DNA of 64,000 nucleotides from assembly GCF_021655615.1 (NCBI RefSeq), contig NZ_AP025245.1:2108001-2172000 (forward strand), in the 5' to 3' direction. This document shows, piece after piece, positions 19,236 through 28,909 of this stretch. Origin of the DNA: Acidianus sp. HS-5 (lineage in GTDB: Archaea; Thermoproteota; Thermoprotei_A; Sulfolobales; Sulfolobaceae). Position 1 is the stretch's first letter. Every line of letters starts with the position of its first letter. A program made the translations under genes and the position numbers. The notes below the pieces were generated by a model. That model saw only the letters and a program-made list of their open reading frames with translations, was not told where the DNA came from and searched no databases.

Positions 19236-20882
19236 ATGGATTTTCAAGATCTTTTTAAAATTAGGCCAGTATACTCATTTGATGTAAATAATGGGAAAAT
19301 AAGTTACGTAATAAGGGATAAAAAGCCTTTGGCATATATTCACGGCGAAGGCATAGTTCCTTTAGAAGATGTTTACGCAGAAGGCGTGGAGTGGATAGAT
19401 GATAAAAAATTGGCAATCATAGGTGATCCTGGAGGAAGTGAAAAGAGAGAAATTTACATATATGATAGAAATAAGGTATTTCCTTTACTTAAGGATAAGT
19501 ATGATAATTTCGAAACTTATTTTATCAATGATGATAAATTTCTTTTTATTTCTAATCGTGATGGAAGGACTCTTCATCTATACTTGTATGATAATGGTGA
19601 TATAATTCAAATCAGCAAAGGAGAAAGCCCTGTAGAAAACTATTGTTTATCACCTAACAAGAGAAAAGTAGTTTACTCTCAAGGGATTTATGATAACGAC
19701 CTTTATGTTTATAACTTGGATAAAGGAGAAACGATTTCAAAGATTTCTTATCCCAATTCTGAGGAGACTGTATCCTTATATTGCTTTAGCGATGAGAATA
19801 ATTTCTTTTTTATGTCTAATAAAGATAATTATTTTAATATATATAATTTTAATATACAAAAAGGGGAAACTACTGAAGTCATAAAGAGTAACCACGAAAA
19901 ATACGATATAGTCTCGGTAGGCGATAAAATAATCTATACCGAAGATGTAGATGGTGATCTTAAGATAAAGATTTATCAAGGTAAAGAATTAGTTATGGAA
20001 GGGTTCAATTTCTACTTAACTCCAGATCAAAATTACGTATATTACATTGGCTCTACTTATGATAAGCATTTTGACTTGTATAGAGTTAACGTATTGAACG
20101 GTAAAATTGAAAGGATCACTAACTCTATGAACGGAGTTAAAGGAGATTTTGTAAAGCCAAAAGTTGTTAAATACTCAAGTGAAGGAGAAGTAGAAATTCA
20201 TGCGTTGCTTTATGAGAGAGGAAGAGAGGACAAAGGGGTAGTTTACATCCACGGTGGTCCTGATTGGGAATGCACTAATTCATTTAATCCTACAATACAG
20301 TTTTTAGTTGATAAAGGATTCAAGGTTATTTGCCCAAATTATAGAGGTTCTACAGGGTACGGAAGGAAGTTTAACCATCTTAATGATAAGGATTTAGGAG
20401 GAGGAGACTTAAAAGACGTCGTAAATTCCGTTAAGCTTCTTGGAGTTAATAAAATAGCAATAACTGGGGCAAGCTACGGAGGATATTTAACAATGATGGC
20501 AGTTACTAAATATTCAGACATTTGGTGTTCTGCCGCTGCAGTAGTTCCATTTGTAAACTGGTTTACAGAAAAGAAGCTTGAGAGGGAAGTTCTTCAACAA
20601 TATGATGAAATGAAAATGGGCAATGACGAAAACTTGCTTAGAGATAGGTCCCCAATATTCTTTATAGACAATATAAGGTCACCTTTATTGATATTAGCAG
20701 GAGAAAATGATCCTAGGTGTCCAGCAGAAGAGACTAAACAAGTTATAGAGAAGTTAAAGGAAAATAATATAGACGTTGAATATAAAATATATGAAGATGA
20801 GGGACACGGATTTTCAAAAATAGATGATTATGTAGATTCTATAAAACGTGTAGTAGAATTCCTTGAAGAACACTGTAGATGA
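19236..20882 (+). CDS. S9-family prolyl oligopeptidase / acylaminoacyl peptidase
   Basis: This serine peptidase of 548 residues has an N-terminal beta-propeller (about 1-310) with repeated strand motifs, then an alpha/beta-hydrolase domain. The nucleophile is Ser413 in GASYGGY, the acid is Asp in LAGENDPRCP near 493, and the base is His in DEGHGF near 525. It cleaves short peptides or N-acylated residues in the cytosol. No signal peptide is present. TATA-like TTTTAATATA sits about 26 nt before the ATG. It is about 35 bp downstream of the Sso7d gene but has its own promoter. Confidence 0.92.
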   Translation: MDFQDLFKIRPVYSFDVNNGKISYVIRDKKPLAYIHGEGIVPLEDVYAEGVEWIDDKKLAIIGDPGGSEKREIYIYDRNKVFPLLKDKYDNFETYFINDDKFLFISNRDGRTLHLYLYDNGDIIQISKGESPVENYCLSPNKRKVVYSQGIYDNDLYVYNLDKGETISKISYPNSEETVSLYCFSDENNFFFMSNKDNYFNIYNFNIQKGETTEVIKSNHEKYDIVSVGDKIIYTEDVDGDLKIKIYQGKELVMEGFNFYLTPDQNYVYYIGSTYDKHFDLYRVNVLNGKIERITNSMNGVKGDFVKPKVVKYSSEGEVEIHALLYERGREDKGVVYIHGGPDWECTNSFNPTIQFLVDKGFKVICPNYRGSTGYGRKFNHLNDKDLGGGDLKDVVNSVKLLGVNKIAITGASYGGYLTMMAVTKYSDIWCSAAAVVPFVNWFTEKKLEREVLQQYDEMKMGNDENLLRDRSPIFFIDNIRSPLLILAGENDPRCPAEETKQVIEKLKENNIDVEYKIYEDEGHGFSKIDDYVDSIKRVVEFLEEHCR

Positions 20883-20894
20883 TGATATCGCTCG

Positions 20895-22643
20895 TCAGAT
20901 TGGTGAAGAAGGTCTTGAGTCCTGAATTCCTTTTCTTAATTCCTCCAAGTTATTTGGAGCAGTAAAGAAAACAGGAACGTCATGAGGCAGTGCTGCTTTA
21001 AAACTTACAAGTAACCATTGACCTACTTCTAAATCTAGAGTTCTATCCATTAATGTATCATTAATTCCGAAAGTTTCTGCGATTAACTGCCTATCATAAG
21101 GTCTAGGTAGAGTACTTATAAAGTAAGTGTGGAGCTGTTGGAGTACGTTAGTATTTAGATAAGCCAATCTTTGAGTACTTATCAAACCATGAAGGTGGTA
21201 TTTCCTTCCGTGTCTCAATAATTTCTCTACTGCATTACTGGAAAAGTCACTATTATCCTTCTGTTTGGTATCAAATGGAATGAACTCTTGAGCTTCATCT
21301 AAAACAAAAAGTATTGGATTTGTCGAATAAGACCTCTTCCTCCTAAGCATAATTTGATTAATAAGCTGTCCTACGATTAACCTAGCTTCCTCTATGTTGG
21401 AAAGTTCTAAAACGAAAAGTCTTGGAGAATTTTCGTCACTATCTAGGATTTCTATTGCCATCTTTTCTATATCGTACTCTTCACCCTCTTGGACTTCAGA
21501 GGTCAAGTAAGCTCTTAATGCATTAAGAAATGCGAATATAGACGCAGTTTCCTTTAATCCACTTTCTCTAGCTAGCGATTCTATTTCATCAATTACTGGA
21601 CTGAGAGTAGTGTCAGCAATATCCTCTTTAGTTAGCTTATTTTGCCTCATAGTTTCATCTATCCTTTTAAGGAATAAACCAAAGAGAGGCTTTTGTGCAA
21701 ACGCTGTATATTTATCGTTAATCTGTGCTCTTACCATTTCAATAATTTCTCCGTAAGTTAAATAAGTAGAGCCCTCTGGCGGGACATAAAGTTGCCTTAT
21801 TTTATTAGACTCAAATAAATCTTCTGCCGATTTTCTTATTTCGTCCTTTAAGTCTGAAATTTCCTCTGGAATAACGTGAGTTCTTATAAACCTTCTTCCT
21901 GCATCAACCTTGTTTAAGGGTAATCTTTCCGTTGAAATTAGCCTTGAATTGCTTGAAATCAGCTGATCAAGCAATAGTACGGAATATTCTAAAGAAATGT
22001 CAAATACAACAACTTTAGTATCTTTATTTTCTCTTAAAATTCTCCTGATAACAGAAGCAGTTAAATTGGATTTTCCTGACCCAGTAAATGCGAATATTCC
22101 TATATGATAATTAATTGCTTTTTCCATATTTATTTTCAGTTTTACGTCCTCACCTATTATATTTCCAATATCTACTCCGTTTTTATCGCATACGAAGTTC
22201 TCGTAAAGCTCTTTGGATAAAATTCTAACTGTAGACCCAGGAATTGGAGGAGAATATCCTTTGTAAAATTCTACGCTACCATCTATTTTCAAGAGATATC
22301 CTATAGGATACGCATACACGTCTAGCCAAGCTTCTTCATCGTTTCTCCCCCAATCTTCCTCTACCTTTCTCATTACTTCGTCCCTTATCTCCTTAGGTAT
22401 ACTGCCATCTAGGTTTATCATTCCATAATGCACAGGCAAGAGATCAGCTACTTCAAGCAGCAAGTAATCATTCTGTAAGCTTTTTACTGCCAAAATTTTA
22501 CCTGCAGTAATTTTAGTGCTTATAGGAAATTCTATTATAAAATTTCTAAAGCTTACTGAACCTCTACCGTCAGCTGTCTGTCTAGTTATAACTTTCATTT
22601 CTCTTAATCTTCCAATTTGTTCTTCAAACAAACCTTCTGACAT
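20895..22643 (-). CDS. HerA-like hexameric ATPase/translocase
   Basis: HerA ATPases pump DNA and work with NurA nucleases in end resection. This protein is about 582 residues from ATG 22643, longer than canonical Sulfolobales HerA. It has an N-terminal HAS-barrel-like region, Walker [10 protein letters not shown] near 185-193, Walker [13 protein letters not shown] near 445-456, a sensor/Arg-finger region [18 protein letters not shown] near 477-495, and an acidic helical insertion between the Walker motifs (about 255-400). Its start overlaps the upstream NurA-like gene by 20 bp, so they are co-translated. No mre11 or rad50 is adjacent. Confidence 0.88.
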   Translation of the reverse strand: MSEGLFEEQIGRLREMKVITRQTADGRGSVSFRNFIIEFPISTKITAGKILAVKSLQNDYLLLEVADLLPVHYGMINLDGSIPKEIRDEVMRKVEEDWGRNDEEAWLDVYAYPIGYLLKIDGSVEFYKGYSPPIPGSTVRILSKELYENFVCDKNGVDIGNIIGEDVKLKINMEKAINYHIGIFAFTGSGKSNLTASVIRRILRENKDTKVVVFDISLEYSVLLLDQLISSNSRLISTERLPLNKVDAGRRFIRTHVIPEEISDLKDEIRKSAEDLFESNKIRQLYVPPEGSTYLTYGEIIEMVRAQINDKYTAFAQKPLFGLFLKRIDETMRQNKLTKEDIADTTLSPVIDEIESLARESGLKETASIFAFLNALRAYLTSEVQEGEEYDIEKMAIEILDSDENSPRLFVLELSNIEEARLIVGQLINQIMLRRKRSYSTNPILFVLDEAQEFIPFDTKQKDNSDFSSNAVEKLLRHGRKYHLHGLISTQRLAYLNTNVLQQLHTYFISTLPRPYDRQLIAETFGINDTLMDRTLDLEVGQWLLVSFKAALPHDVPVFFTAPNNLEELRKGIQDSRPSSPI

Positions 22644-23313
22644 GTTCAACAATCCTTCTAAAATCCCTATATCTGGATAATTCCTTATTATTTGTAAAAT
22701 CTAAAACCTTTGCATACTTATCTCGGTAATATTTAACTAGTTTGTCCGCTAAGAACAAAGGATAATTATAACCTAAAGCTTCTGGAATTGGATCTAAAGA
22801 TAAATTATAAATTAGGCAAGCAAGTAAATCTAGGTTACCTAAGTTTGTCTCATATTTAAATATCCAGTTAGTTATTTTAAAATATCCAGCGTATAACTCT
22901 TCATCTTCTTTATCAAATGTAATCCATGGAGGCTCATCGGTTATGTTGATGTTTCCTCTATCAAAGTCCTTTATTATACCTATCGAGTTCTTAGGAATTT
23001 TCATACCTAACTTTTTATCCATAGAAAATTTTCTATCCATAAGAATTACATCTGCTTCAGTTTTGTTTGCTAATTCATATTCAAGTCTTCTCATGATCTC
23101 TTCTCCCTTATCATTACATAATTTAGTTTCTATCACACTATTTACATAATTTAGTTTTTTCTCGTAAAAAGTAAAATTAACAGCTCCTGCAATTACAAAT
23201 GAGACAATTCCTTCATCACTTTTTATCTCATGTAAGCTTCCATCTATTGCTGAGATCTTCAAGTTAAAAGCACATTTATTTTGGTTAGTTAATCTAATAA
23301 CCGTGCTTGACAC
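22624..23313 (-). CDS. NurA-like nuclease partner of HerA-like ATPase
   Basis: NurA is an RNase H-fold nuclease with manganese-dependent 5' to 3' exonuclease and endonuclease activity. This 229-residue protein is shorter than usual (about 330) but keeps the motifs: SAIDGSL near residues 21-27 (first metal Asp), VILMDRKF near 89-96 (second Asp), IIKDFDR near 113-119, and a terminal [14 protein letters not shown] resembling the NurA PxPL-AD ending. Start choices are GTG 23313 or TTG 23262, the latter placing DGS at residues 7-9. It overlaps the HerA-like gene by 20 bp. The divergent regulator starts inside its 5' end if GTG is used. Confidence 0.7.
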   Translation of the reverse strand: MSSTVIRLTNQNKCAFNLKISAIDGSLHEIKSDEGIVSFVIAGAVNFTFYEKKLNYVNSVIETKLCNDKGEEIMRRLEYELANKTEADVILMDRKFSMDKKLGMKIPKNSIGIIKDFDRGNINITDEPPWITFDKEDEELYAGYFKITNWIFKYETNLGNLDLLACLIYNLSLDPIPEALGYNYPLFLADKLVKYYRDKYAKVLDFTNNKELSRYRDFRRIVEHVRRFV

Positions 23314-24217
23314 TCCCCTTTCACTAATAACTGAAGTATTATTACCTAATATTAGAGCATTGGAGGCTAAAAGATTAAGAAGTCTTGGAATGAGTCAAAG
23401 TAAGATAGCTTCAACGCTAGGTGTTACACAACCGGCAGTAAAACAATATCTCGATATTCAAGATAAATTTTACTTTGAAAAGCTTCACGATCTAGGTCTT
23501 ACTGATGAAGAAGTAAATAACATCTTGGACATGCTCACAGACGTGTTACTTTCTGGAGATATAAGGAACGCAATGGATTTTTTTACCTCAGTGAGTCTCT
23601 CATATTTAAGTAAGTTAAGGTTTTGTCTATTCCATAGAAAATTAAATCCGAAAATTCCTCAAGATTGTAGCATTTGCGAAAATCTGTATAGAGAAGATGA
23701 AGAAGAGGAAATTAACGTTGCATTATCCATGATTCAAAACGAAATAGTTTCCCCATTAATTCCAGAAGTCCTCAGCAATATTGCATATACAAGGAAAAAC
23801 CCCAAAAGTTTGGAAGATATCATAGCTGTAGCAGGAAGAATAACGAAGATAAGGAATATTCCTACTCCTGCTTCAAAACCAATGTGGGGAGCAAGTAAGC
23901 ATTTAGGAAATATTTTACTTTACATTTCTAGAAAGTATCCTGAGATTAGATCCGTTATGAACATAAAATATGATGAAAAGGTCAAGAAATGCATGGATGA
24001 ACTAAAAATGAGGTACGCTATAATAGGTCCTCACGATTATGCAAGCGATGAGGTAATAGAGACCGCTGTTACAATGGTCTTTAGGCCTTGTTTAGACGCA
24101 GTAGTTCACTTAGGAGGAAAAGGAGTAGAACCGAATACTTATGTTTTCGGTAAGAAGCCTGTAGATGTGGTTAAAAAAGTGCTTAATATTGCCGCAAAAT
24201 ATTCTATAATTTCATGA
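23303..24217 (+). CDS. HTH-ThiN transcription regulator (ThiR-like)
   Basis: This 304-residue regulator has an N-terminal helix-turn-helix (residues 18-50, AKRLRSLGMSQSKIASTLGVTQPAVKQYL). A middle region follows with three Cys (FCLFHRK...CSICENL). The C-terminal ThiN domain (about 190-300, with MWGASKHLG, IGPHDY and HLGGKGVEPNTYVFGK) binds thiamine phosphate in ThiE/ThiN-type proteins. Such fusions act as ThiR regulators of thiamine genes in archaea. The GTG start at 23303 overlaps the divergent NurA-like start by up to 11 bp. No thiamine gene is adjacent. Confidence 0.8.
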   Translation: MLDTPLSLITEVLLPNIRALEAKRLRSLGMSQSKIASTLGVTQPAVKQYLDIQDKFYFEKLHDLGLTDEEVNNILDMLTDVLLSGDIRNAMDFFTSVSLSYLSKLRFCLFHRKLNPKIPQDCSICENLYREDEEEEINVALSMIQNEIVSPLIPEVLSNIAYTRKNPKSLEDIIAVAGRITKIRNIPTPASKPMWGASKHLGNILLYISRKYPEIRSVMNIKYDEKVKKCMDELKMRYAIIGPHDYASDEVIETAVTMVFRPCLDAVVHLGGKGVEPNTYVFGKKPVDVVKKVLNIAAKYSIIS

Positions 24218-26644
24218 AGCGAAAGGCCACCAGTTATATTTCTTGAGAATAGACATTATTGCTGGAACTAATATAGGTCTTACTATGAAAGTATCGAAAA
24301 TCACTGAGAAACCTACAGAAAAGCCTATTTCCTCAAGAAAACGCATGTCTGCCGAAATCAAGGAGAAGAAAGCTCCTGCAAGTATCAATCCTGCAGCAGT
24401 GACAACTAATCCAGTATAAGTTATTCCTTTAATTATTCTCTCATCTTCGCTACCTCTTTCTTCCTTTATCCTTAAGATAATGAACATATCGTAATCAATG
24501 CCTAAACTGAATAGTAATGCAAATACTATAAGGGGAGAAAGCCAATAAACTTGTTTAAACACCTCAAACATTACCGCAACTCCTACTAACGAACTTACAA
24601 GTAATGTTAAAGATAATCTAATTGGAACTATTATTGACCTCAATACCACGCTTATATATACAGTTATCAAGATTATAGTAAGAAGCAATGTAAAACTGTA
24701 ATAAGTACTTACAGTGTTATTTACAATATCTATTCTGTTTGCATTACTTCCACCTACCATGTAGCCTTGGTTTATTAATTTTTGAGTAAAAGATATCGCT
24801 CCTTTACTAAATACTGGATATGGGACATAAGCTTCTACAAGGGAATAATTATGTGAAGAATAAATATTTTCAAGGGCAGTATGATTTTCAGTCAAGAATT
24901 TTCCAAACGATACAGGGCCATAAGCTAAGCCTCCGCAATTAATAATTTCCTTACTTAGGTTGTAAATTTTGCTAAAAGTTAAGTTAGGATTTCCTTTTAT
25001 TATTATATAATCTACACTATAATTGAAATAACTAGATAAGATTCTTTCTCCTACTACAGTCTCGGAATTTGACGGAACTATTTCATTAAATGCTACTGTA
25101 GTCGTATGAGTAAAAAATACTGCAAATGAGGCTAAGGCTAAGATTATCATTATTCCTACTATGTAAAACTTATGCTTAATTGAAAACCCGGAAACATCCC
25201 TTAAGTACTTCTGTCTTACGTCTATTGGATTAGGAATATCCTTCCTAGGAAAACTGAGTAACCTTAAGCTAACAGTCTTAAGTGCTGTATAATTGAATAA
25301 TATTGCGGGAATTAATGCCGAAAGTGATGCAATTATCAAAGCCTCTCCTATGTTTTTAAGTAATGGCGATGGTGAAAGTAAGAATGATGAAAAGCCTATT
25401 GTTATGCTGAGTCCGCTAAAAATGGCTCCTTTTCCTGCAGTTCTAAATGCATTCCTTAAAGCAGTATTAGAGTTTTTACGTGCCTCTTCAAAGTATCTGT
25501 ACATGAAAAGTATAGAATAATCTATAGTTATTCCGAAAACTATTGGAGGTATCACAAGACCTGAAATATAATAAATCTTGTAACCTATGAAAGTAGCCAG
25601 ATATAGGAGACTGTATGCAATTTCAATTCCTACTATTGCGCTGAAAATTAGGAATACTATTGGGAAGAATGATCTAAGTAGTATTATAAGTAATGATCCT
25701 ACTAAAATTATCGTTACTATATCTATTATCTTAAGATCCTGTTGAGTATAATATGCTGATTGTGCATAAATTGCAAAATGTCCTGTCACTATCGCAGGAA
25801 TATTTTGCATGAAATCTTCAACATTAGTCAGGCTTTCATTATCTGGAACTTTAACTATAAATACCCAAGTATTTCCCCTATGAAAGTTACACAAGCCTAT
25901 AGGTGGAGGAGGTATTTTGCTTTCTACTTCATGCAAAGCATAGACTGAAGGATTTTCTAATGCACATATCGGGACGTTTTTCCCAGTGATTTTGTATATT
26001 AAATAAGAATAATTTGAAAAAGATGACAATGTCTCTTTAACCAAACTCTCGTTAGTAAAATTATTTTCAGAGAAAAGTAAAATAAATGGATCATTAAAGG
26101 TTTTTACTCCAGAAATTACTGGATTATGAGTTTCTTCTAAATACTCGTTGTATTCAGTTACATAACTTGACGGAGTAACATTATGGCCTTCCTTAAAGGT
26201 CACGTTAAGCTGATAGTAAAACCAAGATAGATTATTTAGTAACCCTTCTTTTTCCAGAGTTAGGTTATGATAAAGCTCTACACTGTAAGAAAGATTATCT
26301 TCGTATTTTTTCAATATTGGTGATATAAATGACATATAAGATGAGTTAATCTGAGAAATGTATTCGTACGGTGTTATTAATTTTGCATCTTGAAGATTCA
26401 TTAGTGAATTATTAACTTCTTTTAAGGATTTGTTATAACTTCCATTAATTATTACAAAAAGTTCTGACTCTTTAGTGTAGTTAAAATATTCTTTTAAAAT
26501 GTTCTCAACTTTTACGCTCTGATATTGGTTGGTTAGAAAAGGAGAGTCGCTGTAAATGAAATGTGATTGAATATTAAGTGCAATAGGAGCTAAGAGTAAT
26601 GCAAGAAGAATCCAAATGATGAGTATAAAAATTGGACGTTTCAT
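24212..26644 (-). CDS. MMPL/RND-superfamily transporter
   Basis: This 810-residue membrane transporter has the RND layout: TM1 at residues 4-24, a large Asn-rich extracytosolic domain with many N-x-S/T sequons (about 25-300), five helices (300-460), then TM7, a second extracytosolic domain (510-640) and a final bundle (640-800). Conserved RND motifs appear in IPPIVFGITIDYSILFMYRYFEE and FSLGIDYDMFIILRIKEE, with the proton-relay Asp. It likely exports lipids or hydrophobic compounds by proton motive force. The 3' end overlaps the ThiN regulator by 6 bp. Confidence 0.9.
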   Translation of the reverse strand: MKRPIFILIIWILLALLLAPIALNIQSHFIYSDSPFLTNQYQSVKVENILKEYFNYTKESELFVIINGSYNKSLKEVNNSLMNLQDAKLITPYEYISQINSSYMSFISPILKKYEDNLSYSVELYHNLTLEKEGLLNNLSWFYYQLNVTFKEGHNVTPSSYVTEYNEYLEETHNPVISGVKTFNDPFILLFSENNFTNESLVKETLSSFSNYSYLIYKITGKNVPICALENPSVYALHEVESKIPPPPIGLCNFHRGNTWVFIVKVPDNESLTNVEDFMQNIPAIVTGHFAIYAQSAYYTQQDLKIIDIVTIILVGSLLIILLRSFFPIVFLIFSAIVGIEIAYSLLYLATFIGYKIYYISGLVIPPIVFGITIDYSILFMYRYFEEARKNSNTALRNAFRTAGKGAIFSGLSITIGFSSFLLSPSPLLKNIGEALIIASLSALIPAILFNYTALKTVSLRLLSFPRKDIPNPIDVRQKYLRDVSGFSIKHKFYIVGIMIILALASFAVFFTHTTTVAFNEIVPSNSETVVGERILSSYFNYSVDYIIIKGNPNLTFSKIYNLSKEIINCGGLAYGPVSFGKFLTENHTALENIYSSHNYSLVEAYVPYPVFSKGAISFTQKLINQGYMVGGSNANRIDIVNNTVSTYYSFTLLLTIILITVYISVVLRSIIVPIRLSLTLLVSSLVGVAVMFEVFKQVYWLSPLIVFALLFSLGIDYDMFIILRIKEERGSEDERIIKGITYTGLVVTAAGLILAGAFFSLISADMRFLEEIGFSVGFSVIFDTFIVRPILVPAIMSILKKYNWWPFAS

Positions 26645-26737
26645 AATTATAAGAAAGCTTACAATAAGATAAAATCGTTTAGGAAATACCGGTTTTATGA
26701 ATGGAACCTATTTATCTAAATATAAAGTAATTAATTT

Positions 26738-26896
26738 ATGCACTCTCTGAATGAGGCCTTAAACCTCTTAGAAGAAGTAGAAAAAATATTGAAGGAATAT
26801 AATCCAGATAAGGACGACAAAGAAATTCTAGGTAAACTCCTTTCTAAGAATATGAAAATAGAAGCAGAGGCTTATGCAAAGTATATAAGGATCTAA
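26738..26896 (+). CDS. Small helical protein, 52 residues
   Basis: This short ORF reads MHSLNEALNLLEEVEKI and continues as a charged amphipathic helix ending in KYIRI. It has an ATG and a TATA-like TAAATATAAA about 20-26 nt upstream, so it would be leaderless. The next gene starts 17 nt after its stop, which suggests it opens the operon leading to the membrane proteases. The heptad-like spacing of Leu/Val suggests a coiled coil. Family unknown. Confidence 0.55.
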   Translation: MHSLNEALNLLEEVEKILKEYNPDKDDKEILGKLLSKNMKIEAEAYAKYIRI

Positions 26897-26912
26897 TATA
26901 AATTAATTTTTT

Positions 26913-27527
26913 GTGTTATTCGAAATTAGTATAGATAAACCATCGGAAGAGAAAGGGGGAGTAAAGTTCATAAGTAATTCTGGGCACTTAGTTTCTTTTT
27001 CTAATTCTTTATTTAATGAGTTGAATGTATTAGGAATAGATAAGAAAACTTTTGCTGAAATTGTTATTGATTTCTTAAATGAAGATACAAAGTATTATTC
27101 TACTTACATAAAACCTATATCTAAAGTTGAAGAATGTAAATATTACTCTAGAATATTCGAATTCTGGATAACATCTTCTTTAACTTCAAAGCAAATGTTC
27201 GCAGTTATTACAAATTACGATGAAATAAGTGAAGTACTTCTAGTAGATCCTCAAATTTTTACCTATGCAGCTGAAAAGTTGCTACATTATGCGTCAACAA
27301 AGGAGTGCATGAAGTTTTCCATGCCTTTTATTTACAAGTTTGTTGTATTTGAGACATTTAACATATTTAAGAGGAAATTTAATGCAAATATGCAAAAAAT
27401 TGTGGGAAAAGATAAAGAGAAGTTTCTAATAGCTAAGAACATAGAAGACAATGCATTAATTTGGAAGATAGAATCACCTCGATTTTCTTATGTAAGTAAT
27501 TATGAAGAGATTAAAGTAGGTGGTTGA
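26913..27527 (+). CDS. Conserved hypothetical protein
   Basis: This 204-residue soluble protein begins at GTG 26913 (MLFEISIDKPSEEKGG). It is mixed alpha/beta, with an aromatic-rich centre and a Lys-rich helix near residues 145-165. I see no catalytic motif. It follows the 52-residue ORF by 17 nt and precedes the site-2-type protease gene by 43 nt. A TATA-like element (TTATATTATAAATAG) in that gap may give the protease gene a separate promoter. Confidence 0.55.
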   Translation: MLFEISIDKPSEEKGGVKFISNSGHLVSFSNSLFNELNVLGIDKKTFAEIVIDFLNEDTKYYSTYIKPISKVEECKYYSRIFEFWITSSLTSKQMFAVITNYDEISEVLLVDPQIFTYAAEKLLHYASTKECMKFSMPFIYKFVVFETFNIFKRKFNANMQKIVGKDKEKFLIAKNIEDNALIWKIESPRFSYVSNYEEIKVGG

Positions 27528-27570
27528 GTCAGAAATTTATATTATAAATAGTAAAAGGATATAGATAAAC

Positions 27571-28200
27571 TTGAGCAAGCTTGACGAACTAGAATTACGG
27601 TTTAGGGATATTAATGAGATTGAATCTTTCCTTCTTGCAATATTTTCTATAACAACTTTCGGTATAGGGAAATTAATCTACAGCATTATAACGGGGCAAT
27701 CACTTTATTATTCATTAATTGCAGCATTATTTACATTAATTGCTGCAACAATAGCAGTAGTACCTCATGAGTTTGCTCACAGGCAAGTAGCTAGAAAATA
27801 CGGATGCTTTTCAAGGTTTACTTTGAGCTTCTCCGGTTTTTTAGCAACATCCATAATTAATTTGTTCGGTATAGCAATAGTCTTCTTTTCTGGGTATACC
27901 CTAATTTCTTGTAATTTCTTCAGAGCAAATAAGAAACTTGACGGAATAACTGCAGCAGCAGGGCCAGCAACTAATTTGATAGTTTCAGCGATATTTTATG
28001 TTCTGGCAACGCTATTTTTCCCATCATTGGCAGGAATCTTATTCTTCTATATAGCAATGTTCAATTCAGCTGTGGCTTTCTTTAACTTATTGCCTTTCTG
28101 GGTATTAGATGGAGCAAAAATTATGAGATGGGATATAAAGATATGGGTATTAATGATAGCAGTATCGTTAATAATGATGGTCTTAACTGGTGTATTATGA
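27571..28200 (+). CDS. Site-2-type (M50) intramembrane metalloprotease
   Basis: This 209-residue membrane protein cleaves substrates inside the bilayer. The zinc motif HEFAH lies at His66-His70 at the end of a membrane helix, and the third ligand region NLLPFWVLDGAKI is at 172-184 with Asp180, matching the N-x-x-P-x-x-x-LDG motif of site-2 proteases. About six helices are present and no PDZ or CBS domain, so this is a minimal version. The start is TTG 27571. Its stop overlaps the ATG of the rhomboid gene (ATGA). The substrate is not visible nearby. Confidence 0.85.
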   Translation: MSKLDELELRFRDINEIESFLLAIFSITTFGIGKLIYSIITGQSLYYSLIAALFTLIAATIAVVPHEFAHRQVARKYGCFSRFTLSFSGFLATSIINLFGIAIVFFSGYTLISCNFFRANKKLDGITAAAGPATNLIVSAIFYVLATLFFPSLAGILFFYIAMFNSAVAFFNLLPFWVLDGAKIMRWDIKIWVLMIAVSLIMMVLTGVL

Positions 28201-28754
28201 GAGAGACTTTAGTAATAACATTTTTTGTAGTTCTCGGTTATTTAGTAGGATTATTCACTAGTATATATTATCCTTTTATTTTTGTTTATTTGATTCAAGT
28301 AAATTATTTAGTGTTTAGAGGAGATTACATATCGCTTTTAACATCTATATTTATAACAAATAGCTTACTCGATGCAGGATTTAATACTATAGCGCTTCTC
28401 ATAATTTATTCACTCTTCGGCTCTAAGGTAGGTAAGCTTGAGTATATTGTATTTTTATTCTCAGGAATTCTCGGAAATATTTTTAGTTTATTTCTATTTC
28501 CTCCTAATACAGCATCAGCCGGAGCATCTGGAGGAATTTTCGGTATACTTTCCTTTTATATAGCTTATGATATGTTAAAAGACAGAAAGTTCAACTTCTA
28601 TGAATTTCTTTTTTTGGTTATAGTTTTTGTCCTAAGTGATATATTACCTAACATAGATTACTTTGCTCATATAGGAGGAATCTTAGGAGGGGTAATATTA
28701 GCTTTTCTCGCTAATTGGCTTAAAAGGAATGGAGAAGGAAGATATAAATTATGA
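28197..28754 (+). CDS. Rhomboid-family intramembrane serine protease
   Basis: This 185-residue, six-helix protein carries the rhomboid catalytic dyad: Ser111 in SAGASGGIFG and His158 in DYFAHIGGILGG. The upstream oxyanion-helix Asn is Asn63 in GFNTIAL, and the usual His four residues before it is replaced. I choose ATG 28197 because it overlaps the protease stop as ATGA and begins just before TM1; the longer frame from 28128 is out-of-frame sequence inside the upstream gene. Its stop overlaps the following 52-residue ORF as ATGA again. Confidence 0.85.
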   Translation: MRETLVITFFVVLGYLVGLFTSIYYPFIFVYLIQVNYLVFRGDYISLLTSIFITNSLLDAGFNTIALLIIYSLFGSKVGKLEYIVFLFSGILGNIFSLFLFPPNTASAGASGGIFGILSFYIAYDMLKDRKFNFYEFLFLVIVFVLSDILPNIDYFAHIGGILGGVILAFLANWLKRNGEGRYKL

Positions 28755-28909
28755 ATTTAATTGAAGAAATTTTGATGATAATTGGAACAATTATGTTTCC
28801 TTACGGGCTGTATGATATTGCCAAAGGAGAAGGAGACAAGCATGTGAAAATTCTCCTTATAGGGATTTCGCTAACATTATTTATTGTAGAATTCCTACTA
28901 GTAAGATAA
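28751..28909 (+). CDS. Small two-helix membrane protein in the protease operon
   Basis: This 52-residue ORF starts MNLIEEILMIIGTIMFPYG and ends ISLTLFIVEFLLVR. It has two hydrophobic helices joined by a charged loop (DIAKGEGDKHVK). It is embedded between the rhomboid gene (4-nt ATGA overlap) and the AK6-type kinase gene (1-nt TAATG overlap), which strongly supports that it is translated. It could be a protease adaptor or substrate, which is inference only. Confidence 0.65.
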   Translation: MNLIEEILMIIGTIMFPYGLYDIAKGEGDKHVKILLIGISLTLFIVEFLLVR

